From the NCBI RefSeq assembly GCF_032854445.1, contig NC_088300.1, forward strand, positions 6,820,001 to 6,884,000: 64,000 bases of DNA, given 5' to 3'. This document shows positions 48,045 through 59,200 of this stretch, one piece after another. The notes beneath the pieces are model-generated. The model did not search any database. It had not been told where the DNA came from and saw nothing but the letters and a program-made list of their open reading frames with translations. The DNA comes from Liolophura sinensis. Lineage: Eukaryota; Mollusca; Polyplacophora; Chitonida; Chitonidae. The position numbers and the translations under genes were made by a program. Position 1 is the first letter of the stretch, and each line of letters starts with the position of its first letter.

Positions 48045-49405
48045 ATGTCTATCACTGGAGGAAACCGTACCGAGTTTGATGCAAACCACCATTTCTATCC
48101 AGGTATATGATTGATGAAACTGTACTGAGCCGGCATGAGGAAAACCACCATTTATATCCAAGTGTATGAATGACGGAAACTGTACCGAGCCTGAGGCAAA
48201 CCACCATTTCTATCCAGGTATATGACTGTGGAAACTGTACCGAGTCTGATGCAAACCACCATTTCTATCCAGGTATATGACTGTGGAAACTGTACCGAGC
48301 CTGAGGCAAACCACCATATCTATCCAGGTATATGACTGGGGGAAACTGTACCCAGCCTAAGGCAAACCACCATATCTATCCAGGTATGTGACTGGGGGAA
48401 ACTGTACCGAGCCTGAGGCAAACCACCATTTCTATCCAGGTATGTGACTGGGGGAAACTGTACCCAGCTTAAGGCAAATCATCATTTATGTCCAGGTATA
48501 TGACTGTAGAAACTGTACCGAGCCTAAAGCAAACCACCATATCTATCCAGGTATATGACTGGGGGAAACTGTACCGAGCCTAAGGCAAACCACCACATCT
48601 ATCCAGGTATGTGACTGGGGGAAACTGTACCGAGTCTGATGCAAACCACCATTTCTATCCAGGTATATGATTGGTGAAACTGTATTAAGCCTGCATGAGG
48701 AAAACCACCGTTTATATCCAAGTGTATGATTGACGGAAACTGTACCGAGCCTAAGGCAAACCACCATTTATATCCAGGTATATGACTGTGGAAACTGTAC
48801 CGAGCCTGCATGAGGCAAACCACCATATATATCCAGGTATATGACTGTGGAAATTGTACCGAGCCTAAGGCAAATCACCATATCTATCCAGGTATATGAC
48901 TGTGGAAACTGTACCCAGCCTAAGGCAAACCACCATATCTATCCAGGTATATGACTGGGGGAAACTGTACCCAGCCTAAGGCAAACCACCATATCTATCC
49001 AGGTATATGACTGGGGGAAACTGTACCGAGCCTAAGGCAAACCACCATATCTATCCAGGTATGTGACTGGGGGAAACTGTACCCAGCCTAAGGCAAATCA
49101 CCATTTATGTCCAGGTATATGACTGTAGAGCCAAACCACCATATCTATCCAGGTATATGACTGGGGGAAACTGTGCCGAGCCTGAGGCAAACCACCATAT
49201 CTATCCAGGTATGTGACTGGGGGAAACTGTAGCGAGCCTAAGGCAAATCACCATATCTATCCAGGTATATGACTGGGGGAAACTGTACCGAGCCTGAGGC
49301 AAACCACCATATCTATCCAGGTATATGACTGGGGGAAACTGTACCGAGCCTAAGGCAAACCACCATATCTATCCAGGTATATGACTGGGGGAAACTGTAC
49401 CGAGC
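48045..49405 (+). repeat. Minisatellite, 56 bp unit, about 24 copies
   Basis: Core aaaccaccatatctatccag plus gtatatgactgggggaaact repeats about every 56 bases. Variants with an extra catga after the gcctg (60-bp form) are scattered through it. Units are close in sequence, with runs of near-identical neighbours. Confidence 0.96.
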
Positions 49406-49965
49406 CTGCATGAGGCAAACCGCCATTTATACCCATGCGTATGATTGGGGGAACTGTACCGAGCCTACGGCAAACCACCATTTATATCCATGGCTATGAT
49501 TGGGAGATACTGTATTGGGCCTGCATGAGGCAAACCAACATTTATATCCATGGCTATGATCGGGGGATACTGTACTGGGCCTGCATGAGGCAAACCACCA
49601 TTTATATCCATGGCTATGATTGGGGGACACTGTACTGGGCCGGCATGACACAAACCACCATTTATATCCATGGCTATGATTGGGGGATACTGTACCGGGC
49701 CTGCATGACGCAAACCAACATTTATATCCATGGATATGATTGGGGGATACTGTACCGAGCCTGCATGAGGCAAACCAACATTTATATCCATGCCTATGGT
49801 TGGGGGATATTGTACTGGGTCTGTATGAGGCAACCACCATTTATATCCATGGCTATGGTTGGGAGATATTGTACTGGGTCTGTATGAGGCAACCACCATT
49901 TGTATCCATGGCTATGATTGGGGGATACTGCACCGAGCCTGCATGAGGCAACCACCATTTATCGC
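49406..49965 (+). repeat. Minisatellite, 60 bp unit, about 9 copies
   Basis: A sister of the 56-bp array, joined directly to it. It keeps the gcctgcatgaggcaaacca block but has tatccatggctatgattggg in place of the gtatatgactgggg part. The period of 60 keeps both strands open (150 codons on plus, 137-144 on minus). I read these as spurious frames. Confidence 0.95.
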
Positions 49966-50735
49966 AGATTACTGCTGCTGCTGTACAAATCATTCACGTT
50001 TGTTTATATAGGACTAGCTGGTATAAAATGTTCATACATACATGCACACATATAAACTTCTAATGGTGTATGGATCATGTGCAGGAAAGTTATTGTTGGG
50101 AATTATTTTCGGGTAAAAAAAAACACGTGTGCGGGAACAAGGCCCATAGATCATCTCACATACGCTGGTGTAGTTTATTGAATTAGGAAATCCAACAGGC
50201 CAGAGGGCCACTTATACAGGTGTGATACCCCTTAATGACACCCATGTATGTATATATCTCGATATATCTAAGTCAAATACATGTGTGTTAGTGATCTCTA
50301 AATTCATTTGGCGTTAAACCACAATCGGATTATACATATACATGTATATAACGTTCTCAGTACACCCAGTATATTAATCTTGATGAATAACTTGTTTATG
50401 TTTTGATAGGTTTTGTTTATGTTTAGATTCTCCACTTTAAAATAAAAGATATACAACAGTCCGACTTGACTAAAATATTCCCATAAAATATTACACTTCG
50501 CATCTTTGTCCTCGTCTCCTCTCTCCTAGATGTGTATCGAGGTAAACAAAGAAACAAATCGCATTTACGTGTACCGGTACTTCGTGGTCTGAAAAACTTA
50601 ATGGCGAGATATTTCTACTGAAAGCCTCTTGTTGTCTTATATATGTATAAGACAATGGTCTTGACGCAACCATCAAAAAAAGCCAGGGTAAGCATCATTT
50701 GGGATATGAAATGGAAAGACTAACCGAGGACAAAC
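49966..50735. other. A+T-rich intergenic DNA
   Basis: No gene or repeat recognised. Confidence 0.5.
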
Positions 50736-50792
50736 GCCCCCCCCCCCCCCACCCAACACCCTACCCACCCCCCACCCCCCACCCCCACTCAG
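50736..50792 (+). repeat. C-rich simple repeat
   Basis: A long C run, then repeated ccccccac blocks. The minus strand has many G tracts and could form quadruplexes. Confidence 0.93.
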
Positions 50793-51204
50793 ATATACAC
50801 TGGACGAAGGGAACTAACTCTATAATCGACATGAGGATGTGTGTCGGTTCATCAATACCTGTAGAGTTATTTCCCTTTCTGGGGTTATAATCTTTTGTTT
50901 CGGTTGCTACTCTTATTAAGCATTTATATAAATTCTAATGGAGTAAATTTAACAGGGGGCTAAATTCCATGCGCTACATGTGACTATTTGCCAACTACAA
51001 CACTGTCGTCGTTCTGGTTTACTCTCTCATGCTGTTGTATTTTAATATATTTTAAATAGCCTCAGTTAATCGTTAATTTAAACAAAATCATTCATGTAGT
51101 GGGTATATAGATACTCAGGGTAGTATAGGCCCATATGCTGGTATCTTTTTCAATTTCCTCATGTTAATTACCTGGAATTTAACGTACATTATACACAATA
51201 TGTT
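50793..51204. other. A+T-rich intergenic DNA
   Basis: Nothing recognised. Confidence 0.5.
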
Positions 51205-51560
51205 TTTGTAAATCTTTTACAGTATAAATAAAGACGTACAGCCTAGAGAGTAAAACCAGAGCAGCGACGACAGTGTGATAGCTGGCAAATGGTCACTCGT
51301 AACCGGAAAAAAACACGGCCTCTTAATTCAGTCATTTTATCTCAGCCAAGGTTTTATTTTAACTGTTCTTGTAAATGCATAAATAGTAGCAATTTACACG
51401 TTCTCCAGCACCATGGCCCAAGCAGAGTTAGGCAAATAAAATGTAGTGATGTTAATTGCAATCTATTAGACGTCACTGGTCTAGAAGTACTCAGAATGCT
51501 GTGTTGTCATGCCGTGTTGTATTTAACATACAATCACACAAAAACCTATATGTATGTAGG
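51205..51560 (+). repeat. Longest copy of unclassified dispersed repeat (family U)
   Basis: Reference copy for the family. Ordered blocks: cagtataaataaagacgtac, agagcagcgacgacagtgtg, tggcaaatggtcactcgtaa, cttgtaaatgcataaatagt, accatggcccaagcagagtt, gtgatgttaattgcaatcta. The 150-codon open frame at 51289-51741 spans it and is not conserved in the other copies, so it is not a gene. Confidence 0.78.
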
Positions 51561-51700
51561 GGTACACACACTTGGCTTACGAACCCTACATGTACGTAGG
51601 GGGTGTATACCAGTAACACTTGGCAACAAATTTATAAGGATAATTTCTCAGCTCTTTGTCTGGACGGTGTTTAACGTACAGGAGAATGATTATATGGAAT

Positions 51701-51743
51701 TCTTGAGTTCGGCGTCAAACACTAATCAAGTAAATAAATAAAT
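51701..51743 (+). mobile_element. 3' end fragment of the main SINE family
   Basis: tcttgagttcggcgtcaaac followed by actaatcaagtaaataaata. Body absent. Confidence 0.8.
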
Positions 51744-51809
51744 ACCATGCGCTTACATGAATAGCCTACACCTGAAATTAAGCGCAGGTCTAAATGTCAA
51801 TAACTTTTG

Positions 51810-52030
51810 AGCCGAAATCATACTTGCCCAGTTGGATAAATTTATTGGCTCCCTGCCTTGAAAAACAATGTCAAATACATGCATATTCGAATCCGGCATA
51901 TTTCGCTGATGATCGTCGTGTTGCGGCTACATAACTGAAGGTTGGTAAGCCAAGCCCACCGGCAGGGTAAACGATTTACTTCAGGCATCATGGCTTTAAA
52001 GAAACAAATAAATAAATGTTAAATAAATTA
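51810..52030 (+). mobile_element. SINE-like element of a third type
   Basis: Has a B-box-like tattcgaatccggc near 51893, a unique middle and ends in aaataaataaa-type tail. Different body from the main SINE. Old, without clear duplications. Confidence 0.45.
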
Positions 52031-53052
52031 TGCGTCAAGTTCATCAGTTCTGATAAGGACGAAGAGATATCACGCTTACCGGTAAGTCAAAATTTCAAAT
52101 CACTGTGAAATTGTTATTTCTGACGTAACGATGTCAAAATATTGCTTGACAACGTAAATTCTGGATAAGTTATTTTAAAACAAATTTCATCTAAAGTAAC
52201 GGAAAGGATCGAACATACCAAGATTAATGATTAATGATTTTCACTTCAGTCTAAGCTCGCTTCGTGATCCGGGGCCTTGTGTGGTCCCAAGAGTAAATAT
52301 GTAGGCCTATGTATGCAAGTGTGTAAAACACAGTAATAGACATATTTAAGACACATTTACCAAGAATACCAAAAAGTCGCGTTTAGTCAGTTTTTAGTAC
52401 GAAACAATCCACCACACCACATACCTCCCCCTCCCCCTCAATCATACACATACGTAACCGGTCATGGTACTGGTATTCGTTCTTCACAATTGGAGGTAAA
52501 AATGGGCTACTTACTAGGGTCTGCTAAAACCCGTGGCGCAACACGGCTGACAGCAAGTCATTTGGTATTAATCGTGGCTCGTAAGAAATATTTTACCCAT
52601 TTTTAACAAGGTATAAACACGTATTAAAAGTTTTAATGATGTTTATTGTATTTCCACATCATTCAGAACAATGCCACTTACCAGTGAAAAGAATTGTGAA
52701 TAGTATCGAAAACAGGGGCCTCTGTAATATAGTTGCGCTGGTTACATCAACTTAAGTCCGAAGTTCGAAGTCACCTTGAAATACGGATTGTAATTGAACA
52801 ACCATTCCCATACAGCTGGGTTTACATGCTAAGATGGAGATTAAAAGAGAGACATATGGGCCTGATCTTGATTATGAGATGAAAGGCTTTGACTAGGTAT
52901 GAACATAAAGTCAAGGTGGGCTGTGGAAAACATACACACAGTGGTATCCAAGGGAGAACGAGCTATATGTAGCCTTGTGGTACAACTGCATGCTTCGTGG
53001 GTCAGACTTATTAGTTGAGAAATATTTTAACAGTTCCTGTTTTCACTGCCAG
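52031..53052 (+). other. 5' flank of ADCK1; probable leader intron and promoter
   Basis: A good acceptor (ttcctgttttcactgccag) ends at 53052, 45 bases before the ADCK1 ATG, so the gene probably has a non-coding first exon upstream. A possible donor, ccg followed by gtaagt, lies at 52081, but the exon and promoter are not settled. Confidence 0.4.
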
Positions 53053-53078
53053 ACTGACTATTAACTGACAGGAATAAG

Positions 53079-53090
53079 ATGAGCAAGTAA
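53079..53090 (+). promoter_or_regulatory. Three-codon upstream ORF in the ADCK1 leader
   Basis: ATG AGC AAG TAA ends seven bases before the ADCK1 start codon. Such minimal upstream frames commonly lower translation of the main frame; re-initiation after only 7 bases would be poor, so leaky scanning is more likely. Confidence 0.5.
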
Positions 53091-53097
53091 ATCCGGA

Positions 53098-53232
53098 ATG
53101 ACAGGGTTGAGACGATTGGCGAAGATTGCCAGCATGTTTGGAGTGACTGGTGGCACAGTCTTCATCATCAAAAAGAATGATTGGGAGATTTCTACTGTGG
53201 GAGCACTGAGATTTGGCCGTGCAGCTGTAACA
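53098..53232 (+). CDS. adck1: ADCK1 coding exon 1 (residues 1-45)
   Basis: Starts MTGLRRLAKIASMFG and ends RFGRAAVT before gtaagt. The VGALRFGRAA part matches the family's conserved N-terminal block. Start chosen because the next upstream ATG is the short uORF. Confidence 0.88.
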
Positions 53233-56200
53233 GTAAGTGATTTCTCCATGAACTAGAGAGCATTTGACAACATTGTTACTACTATATAGACACAGTGCTG
53301 TAGCTACATGGATCCAGAGCTACAGAGTGAAAGCTGCTGACAATGGGTCGATCTAGTCCCGTCTAAAGGAGGCAATATGGCACATTTTCAGTTAGAGGGA
53401 AGGGTGGTACCTTATGTGGAGCAGTAATATGAGCCGTATATGGGAGCTGTGGTTAATAACTATACCTTGAAAGGTGGAACAAGTATCTGTAAAGGCGAAA
53501 GGATGTTAGCTTTCACCTTGTTACTCTCTGTCCATCAACTTGAATAAACATAGATACAGAGGCAGGGTGTCGACTTCCAACAAAATAAAAACTACTTCAT
53601 CAATACCTGGCATCACTGATCACCCACATGTGAACTATAAATGGCCTTCATACTCAAAACTTGACCTCTATCAGAGATTTGGCCTGTATTCACCTTTCCA
53701 CTTCACAGTAACTTTACATCAGCAACATGTTAGGGCTTTACTATGGTAGAGTGGTTTCTATTGATCCTTCTGGATTGTATATATTAGCCACCTGTATAAG
53801 ATTTGTGAGCTCGATCTTTCATCAGAGCTAGCACATGGAAGACTATGGCCTCAGCAAGAGGATAGTAAGGTTTTGCTGATCTTTATCAAGCAATCATTTC
53901 TAAAGTAACCAAACTTTTTTTGTTTTAGCAGTTGGAACAACATGATGGAAGTAAGATCACTGTTCAGTATTGTCTATGTTTAATATTTTTGTCCTGTTTC
54001 AGGCAGCACGGATTGTGTGTGACTATAAGATGACCATGTATCATCTAAATCCAGAAGATGAGCAGTACGCTGACAAGCGCTCTCAGGTTTGCTGCATGTA
54101 CTGCATATGAATTGTTCTCTTTTCTAATTCTTTATGTATTGGGTTCTGCTAGTTCTTGCATGTACCTCCTGGCTAGAAACATAAAGGGGTGGGAATAGGG
54201 GGTAATATGCACTCTTCTTTAATAGTAAAGGCAGTAGTTGGTGTTATATTCCACCCTCTATCTATTGTATATGAATTAATGTATGACAAAAGTAATATAA
54301 ATCTGTTGATATTTTTGGTCTGGTAGATAGCTTTGAGTTTTCCTTGTCTAGTGTCTACTCATCCAGTAAACCATAAATGAACAAGATTGATGAATTTTCA
54401 TATTAATTCTGAATACGGATATGCACTACTTCCATTGTTTTGAAAATTGCCAAGATACACATGCTTGAATTTTATTGAGGAAACCACTTAAAGTGTAATG
54501 TTCAAGTTACAACCAGTTGAGTCCATTTATTCAGATGTGAGCAGCAAGATGACGTACTTTAGGTCTGAACCAGCATTGTCATCACTGGCCTTTTTCAGGG
54601 TTTACAAATCTTTCCAGCTTGCACTGTCTTAAAATCTATAGAAACATAAAATAATGGATGATGTGTACAATACAGTGAATTTATGTCAACAGCTTCACAC
54701 TCGCTCAGCAGTGAGACTTCGGGAACTGTGCTGTGCTAATGGCGGGGCCTTCATCAAAGTAGGGCAGCATTTAGGGGCACTGGACTACCTGCTGCCTGCC
54801 GAGTATGTCCAGACGCTGAAGGTGTTACACAGCGAGGCACCCCAATCCTCTCTGGAGGACCTGTATTCTGTTATTGAGGAAGACCTCGGTAAGAAGGTAG
54901 GCAAACAAAACCTTCACCTGTCTCCAAGACCTTTCACCTTTTAAATTAACATGTGTCTAGGAGAGATTATAGTTTGTCACAGATAATTTTGCTTAAAATA
55001 AAATTATTATGACTAGAAATGATTTTTTTATAGAAGAAAGACTAACCCCATCCCCTACCAAACACCCACCACCCACCCTCACTGGTCAATCAGATCGTTT
55101 GGCAGGATACAGTACATTGTAGCACTTTCTGCTTTTGTTTTTTATTTGCTGACAGGTATCTGAGATTTTCACCACCTTTGACCCTCAGCCTCTGGGTGCG
55201 GCCTCTCTAGCTCAGGTACACAAGGCCACCCTTAGGGACGGCCGTGTTGTGGCAGTGAAGGTACAGCATGTTAAAGTCAAGGCCCACTCCTTTGTGGACA
55301 TAAAAACCATGGAGGTAAGGCATCATAAACCAAACTCTGTCAGTTCAAGGTTTACTGAAATTTTAAAAACGTGTTTGAAAATTGATGGTTATACCAGTAC
55401 ATCAGTGCAGTATGATTTAAAGCATGTTGACAAAAAAAAAGCATGTTAATAAATTTATTCCCTTCAAGCCAGTGGTTTAAAATTGGCTCATGGATCCGGT
55501 ATGATTTTGCTGTGCTTCAGATCTTGGTGAAATTGGTGGCCTGGCTTTTCCCGGACTTTCAATATGTGTGGTTAGCTGAAGAAACCAAGAAAAATCTGCC
55601 ATTAGAACTGGACTTCCTGAATGAGGGAAGGAACTGTGAGCGGGTTGGGAGAATGTTCAAACACTTTAGGTTTTTAAAGGTAACAGATATTATACTTCAG
55701 AAACTGTGGGTAATGTCTGATTTCGTATTAGTGTGAAAGTAGCACTGTCTGTTACAATAAAGGTCAGCTCCACTGGTAATCATGAAAGAGTAGAACCCTC
55801 ATTTTCATCCGTTCACAATGTGGTGAGTACATGGAAAGTATGGGATAAAGGAAACATGTACGTGTAGTAATATACAAGATAACCAACAGATGTTAGCACA
55901 GTGCTTGTTTTTGTGTGTTCTATTTCTACAGTGTACATAACAGCAAGGTTGCTGTTCTATATTGAACTCACCTACAATTTTATATCTGAAAGTTGACATT
56001 AAGAGCAGTGGTAAACAAGTGCCCTCTTGCCTGTGTTTTTAAGTCATTTACCCCATGTGAAGTGAGTTCACCCTGCAAACTAGGGTGTGACTTGAATACC
56101 AAAGACAACTGTGTGGGTAATGCGTGTCTGTCTGTATCAGGTGCCGGCTATCTACTGGGACCTGTCCTCGGAGAGGGTCCTGACCATGGAGTTCTGTGAA

Positions 56201-59200
56201 GGGGGGAAGGTAGATAACCGAGACTACATGACCAAACATGGCATCAGTGTCAATGAGGTGAGGCACTAGGGGGTCAGGGAGGACACCTAGTGGCTCTTCT
56301 AAAGTATATCAGCTTATGCTGTTGTGTAATAAATGTTTAGAAATTCCTGTTTTGTGTGGAAAATTTGTGTTTTTCTTTGGAAATGTGTGTTTTTGTAAAC
56401 AATAAACTGTCCTGAACGTAAGAGTTGAAATTTCAGTACTGTTTAACCTTGAACCTCTCTTGAAGTGTTGTCATGGAAGAAGTAGGGCAAACTGGTATGA
56501 ACTAATGAAGTGTTGATACAAATTTGAACAGGCATGGTGTTCAGTTTTTATTCAGAATGATTTGATCAATCCTGGTCTTGCACGAAACCCTCTGAAGATG
56601 AGAAACATGTACTGCCATGGCAACATAATGCCCATAGCCTGAATCCTGGTTGCGATGGTAGTCAATGCAGGTTGCCTTGGCAGTTAATGCTGGTTGCCAT
56701 GGCAGTTAATGCTGTTTGCCATGGCAGTTTATGCTGGTTATCATGCATGGAAGTTAATTTCATATTTGTCATCCTATTCTGTTTGTATTCTGCAATCAGG
56801 TGACCAGGAGCCTGGGAAAGCTGTACAGTGAGATGATATTTGTGCACGGCTATGTACATTGTGATCCTCACCCTGGCAATGTACTGGTCAAGAAGACAGA
56901 CCAAGGTGTAGAGATATCCCTGCTGGATCATGGACTATATCAGGTGACGCATGAGAATCTAGGTTATGCTAAATGAGAGCTTAGACCATGCTACATAAGG
57001 ATCTAGACTATGCTACATGACAATCTAGGCTATGCCACGTAACAGTTTAGGCTATGCCATATAACAGTCTAGGCTACATTGAAATCTAGGCTACATGAGA
57101 GTCTAAGTGACATTGAAATCTAGGCTACATGAGAGTCTAAGTGACATTGAAATCTAGGCCACATGAGAGTCTAAGTGACATTGAAATCTAGGCCACATGA
57201 GAGTCTAAGTGACATTGAAATCTAGGCAGCATGAGAGTCTAAGTGACATTGAAATCTAGGCTACATGAGAGTCTAAGTGACATTGAAATCTAGGCCACAT
57301 GAGAGTCTAAGTGACATCGAAATCTAGGCAGCATGAGAGTCTAAGTGACATTGAAATCTAGGCCACATGAGAGTCTAAGTGACATTGAAATCTAGGCCAC
57401 ATGAGAGTCTAAGTGACATTGAAATCTAGGCCACATGAGAGTCTAAGTGACATTGAAATCTAGGCTACATGAGAGTCTAAGTGACATTGAAATCTAGGCT
57501 ACATGAGAGTCTAAGTGACATTGAAATCTAGGCCACATGAGAGTCTAACTGACATTGAAATCTAGGCAGCATGAGAGTCTAACTGACATTGAAATTTAGG
57601 CCACATGAGAGTCTAAGTGACATAGAAATCTAGGCTACACGAGAGTCTAAGTGACATTGAAATCTAGGCCACATGAGAGTCTAAGTGACATTGAAATCTA
57701 GGCAGCATGAGAGTCTAAATGACATTGAAATCTAGGCTACATGAGAGTCTAAGTGACATTGAAATCTAGGCCACATGAGAGTCTGAGTGACATTGAAATC
57801 TAGGCTACATGAGAGTCTAAGTGACATTGAAATCTAGGCTACATGAGAGTCTAAGTGACATTGAAATCTAGGCTACATGAGAGTCTAAATGACATTGAAA
57901 TCTAGGCCACATGAGAGTCTAAATGACATTGAAATCTAGGCTACATGAGAGTCTAAGTGACATTAAAATCTAGGCCACATGAGAGTCTAAGTGACATTGA
58001 AATCTAGGCCACATGAGAATCTAAGTGACATTGAAATCTAGGCAGCATGAGAGTTTAAGTGACATTGAAATCTAGGCTACATGAGAATCGAGGCTGTGCT
58101 ACAAACATGAGAATCTAGGCTGTGCTACGAACATGAGAATCTAGGCTGTGCTACGAACATGAGAATCGAGGCTGTGCTACGAACATGAGAATCGAGGCTG
58201 TGCTACGAACATGAGAATCGAGGCTGTGCTACGAACATGAGAATCTAGGCTGTGCCTACATGCAGAGGCAGTCTTGTGGCTTTACTAGAATCACTCTGTA
58301 TATGCTCTGAAGGAGTCGAGACTACCAGATGTATTCTATACTCTACTTGAAGCATTTCATTTTCTGCCAGAAGAAACCTAGGCTCTGTTAGAAGTCATCT
58401 ACACTTTGTTAGAAGAAAGCTAGGTTCTGTTTACATGTACTTCAGAATAAAAATGGAATGTGCTGTAATAAACACATGACCAGTTCAATTTAAGGTGTCC
58501 TGCATAATTTTAAATTCATATCTATATCTATCTCTTACTTCTTCCTCCTTTGCAATCTTACATATATGTGTAACTGTAATGTCAAAATCAGTATTCAGCA
58601 TGTATTGTACCTTCAGCCACGTCAACTTCTGATCGGTACTTGGTGTTAGTACCTGTGGTGAGGACAGTGAGTGGGATTGCTTGAGGAAACTGCTGCACCT
58701 TACCAAGTATTTGACAAACGTCATAGCCCGAAAACCAAAATTACTTATTAAACCCTGATCTGCGGCTGAATTAAGGACAGCGTTCTGAGTTAGCAAGGAG
58801 CTTCCGATCACAGTGTTGAATTGGAACAATCCTGATCTGGTAGAATGTCATGAGGACACTGACTGAATGGTTTACAGTTGAATTTCACGTATAACAAAAT
58901 TTGTTTTCCTCATCAACATTTCATCTTACATGTACTTTCAGGGCTCAGTTTCATTAAACTTCAAAAACCAGCTTTTCTTGTAAATGACGTTGCCTTAAGG
59001 CACTATAACATAGACAACTTTTTTTGTGAAGAAAGTTAGGAGAAATGTATCTGACAGAGTTTTGTGAAAGTGAAAAGTCCCTGTTGTCTGTAGATTTTGC
59101 TGTGCATATCTTTTTCTGTATCACCTATTTTGTTCTCCTTTACTCCTACGTCTTCTTCAACAGTCACTGACAGATGAGTTCCGTGTGAACTACAGCAAGC

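Noticed and set aside
49427-49899. Overlapping 137-150 codon frames on both strands
   Set aside because: By-product of a 60-bp tandem unit lacking stops in several frames; no splice signals or start context of note.
51289-51741. 150-codon open frame
   Set aside because: Covers a dispersed repeat copy and a SINE tail; the frame is broken in the other copies.
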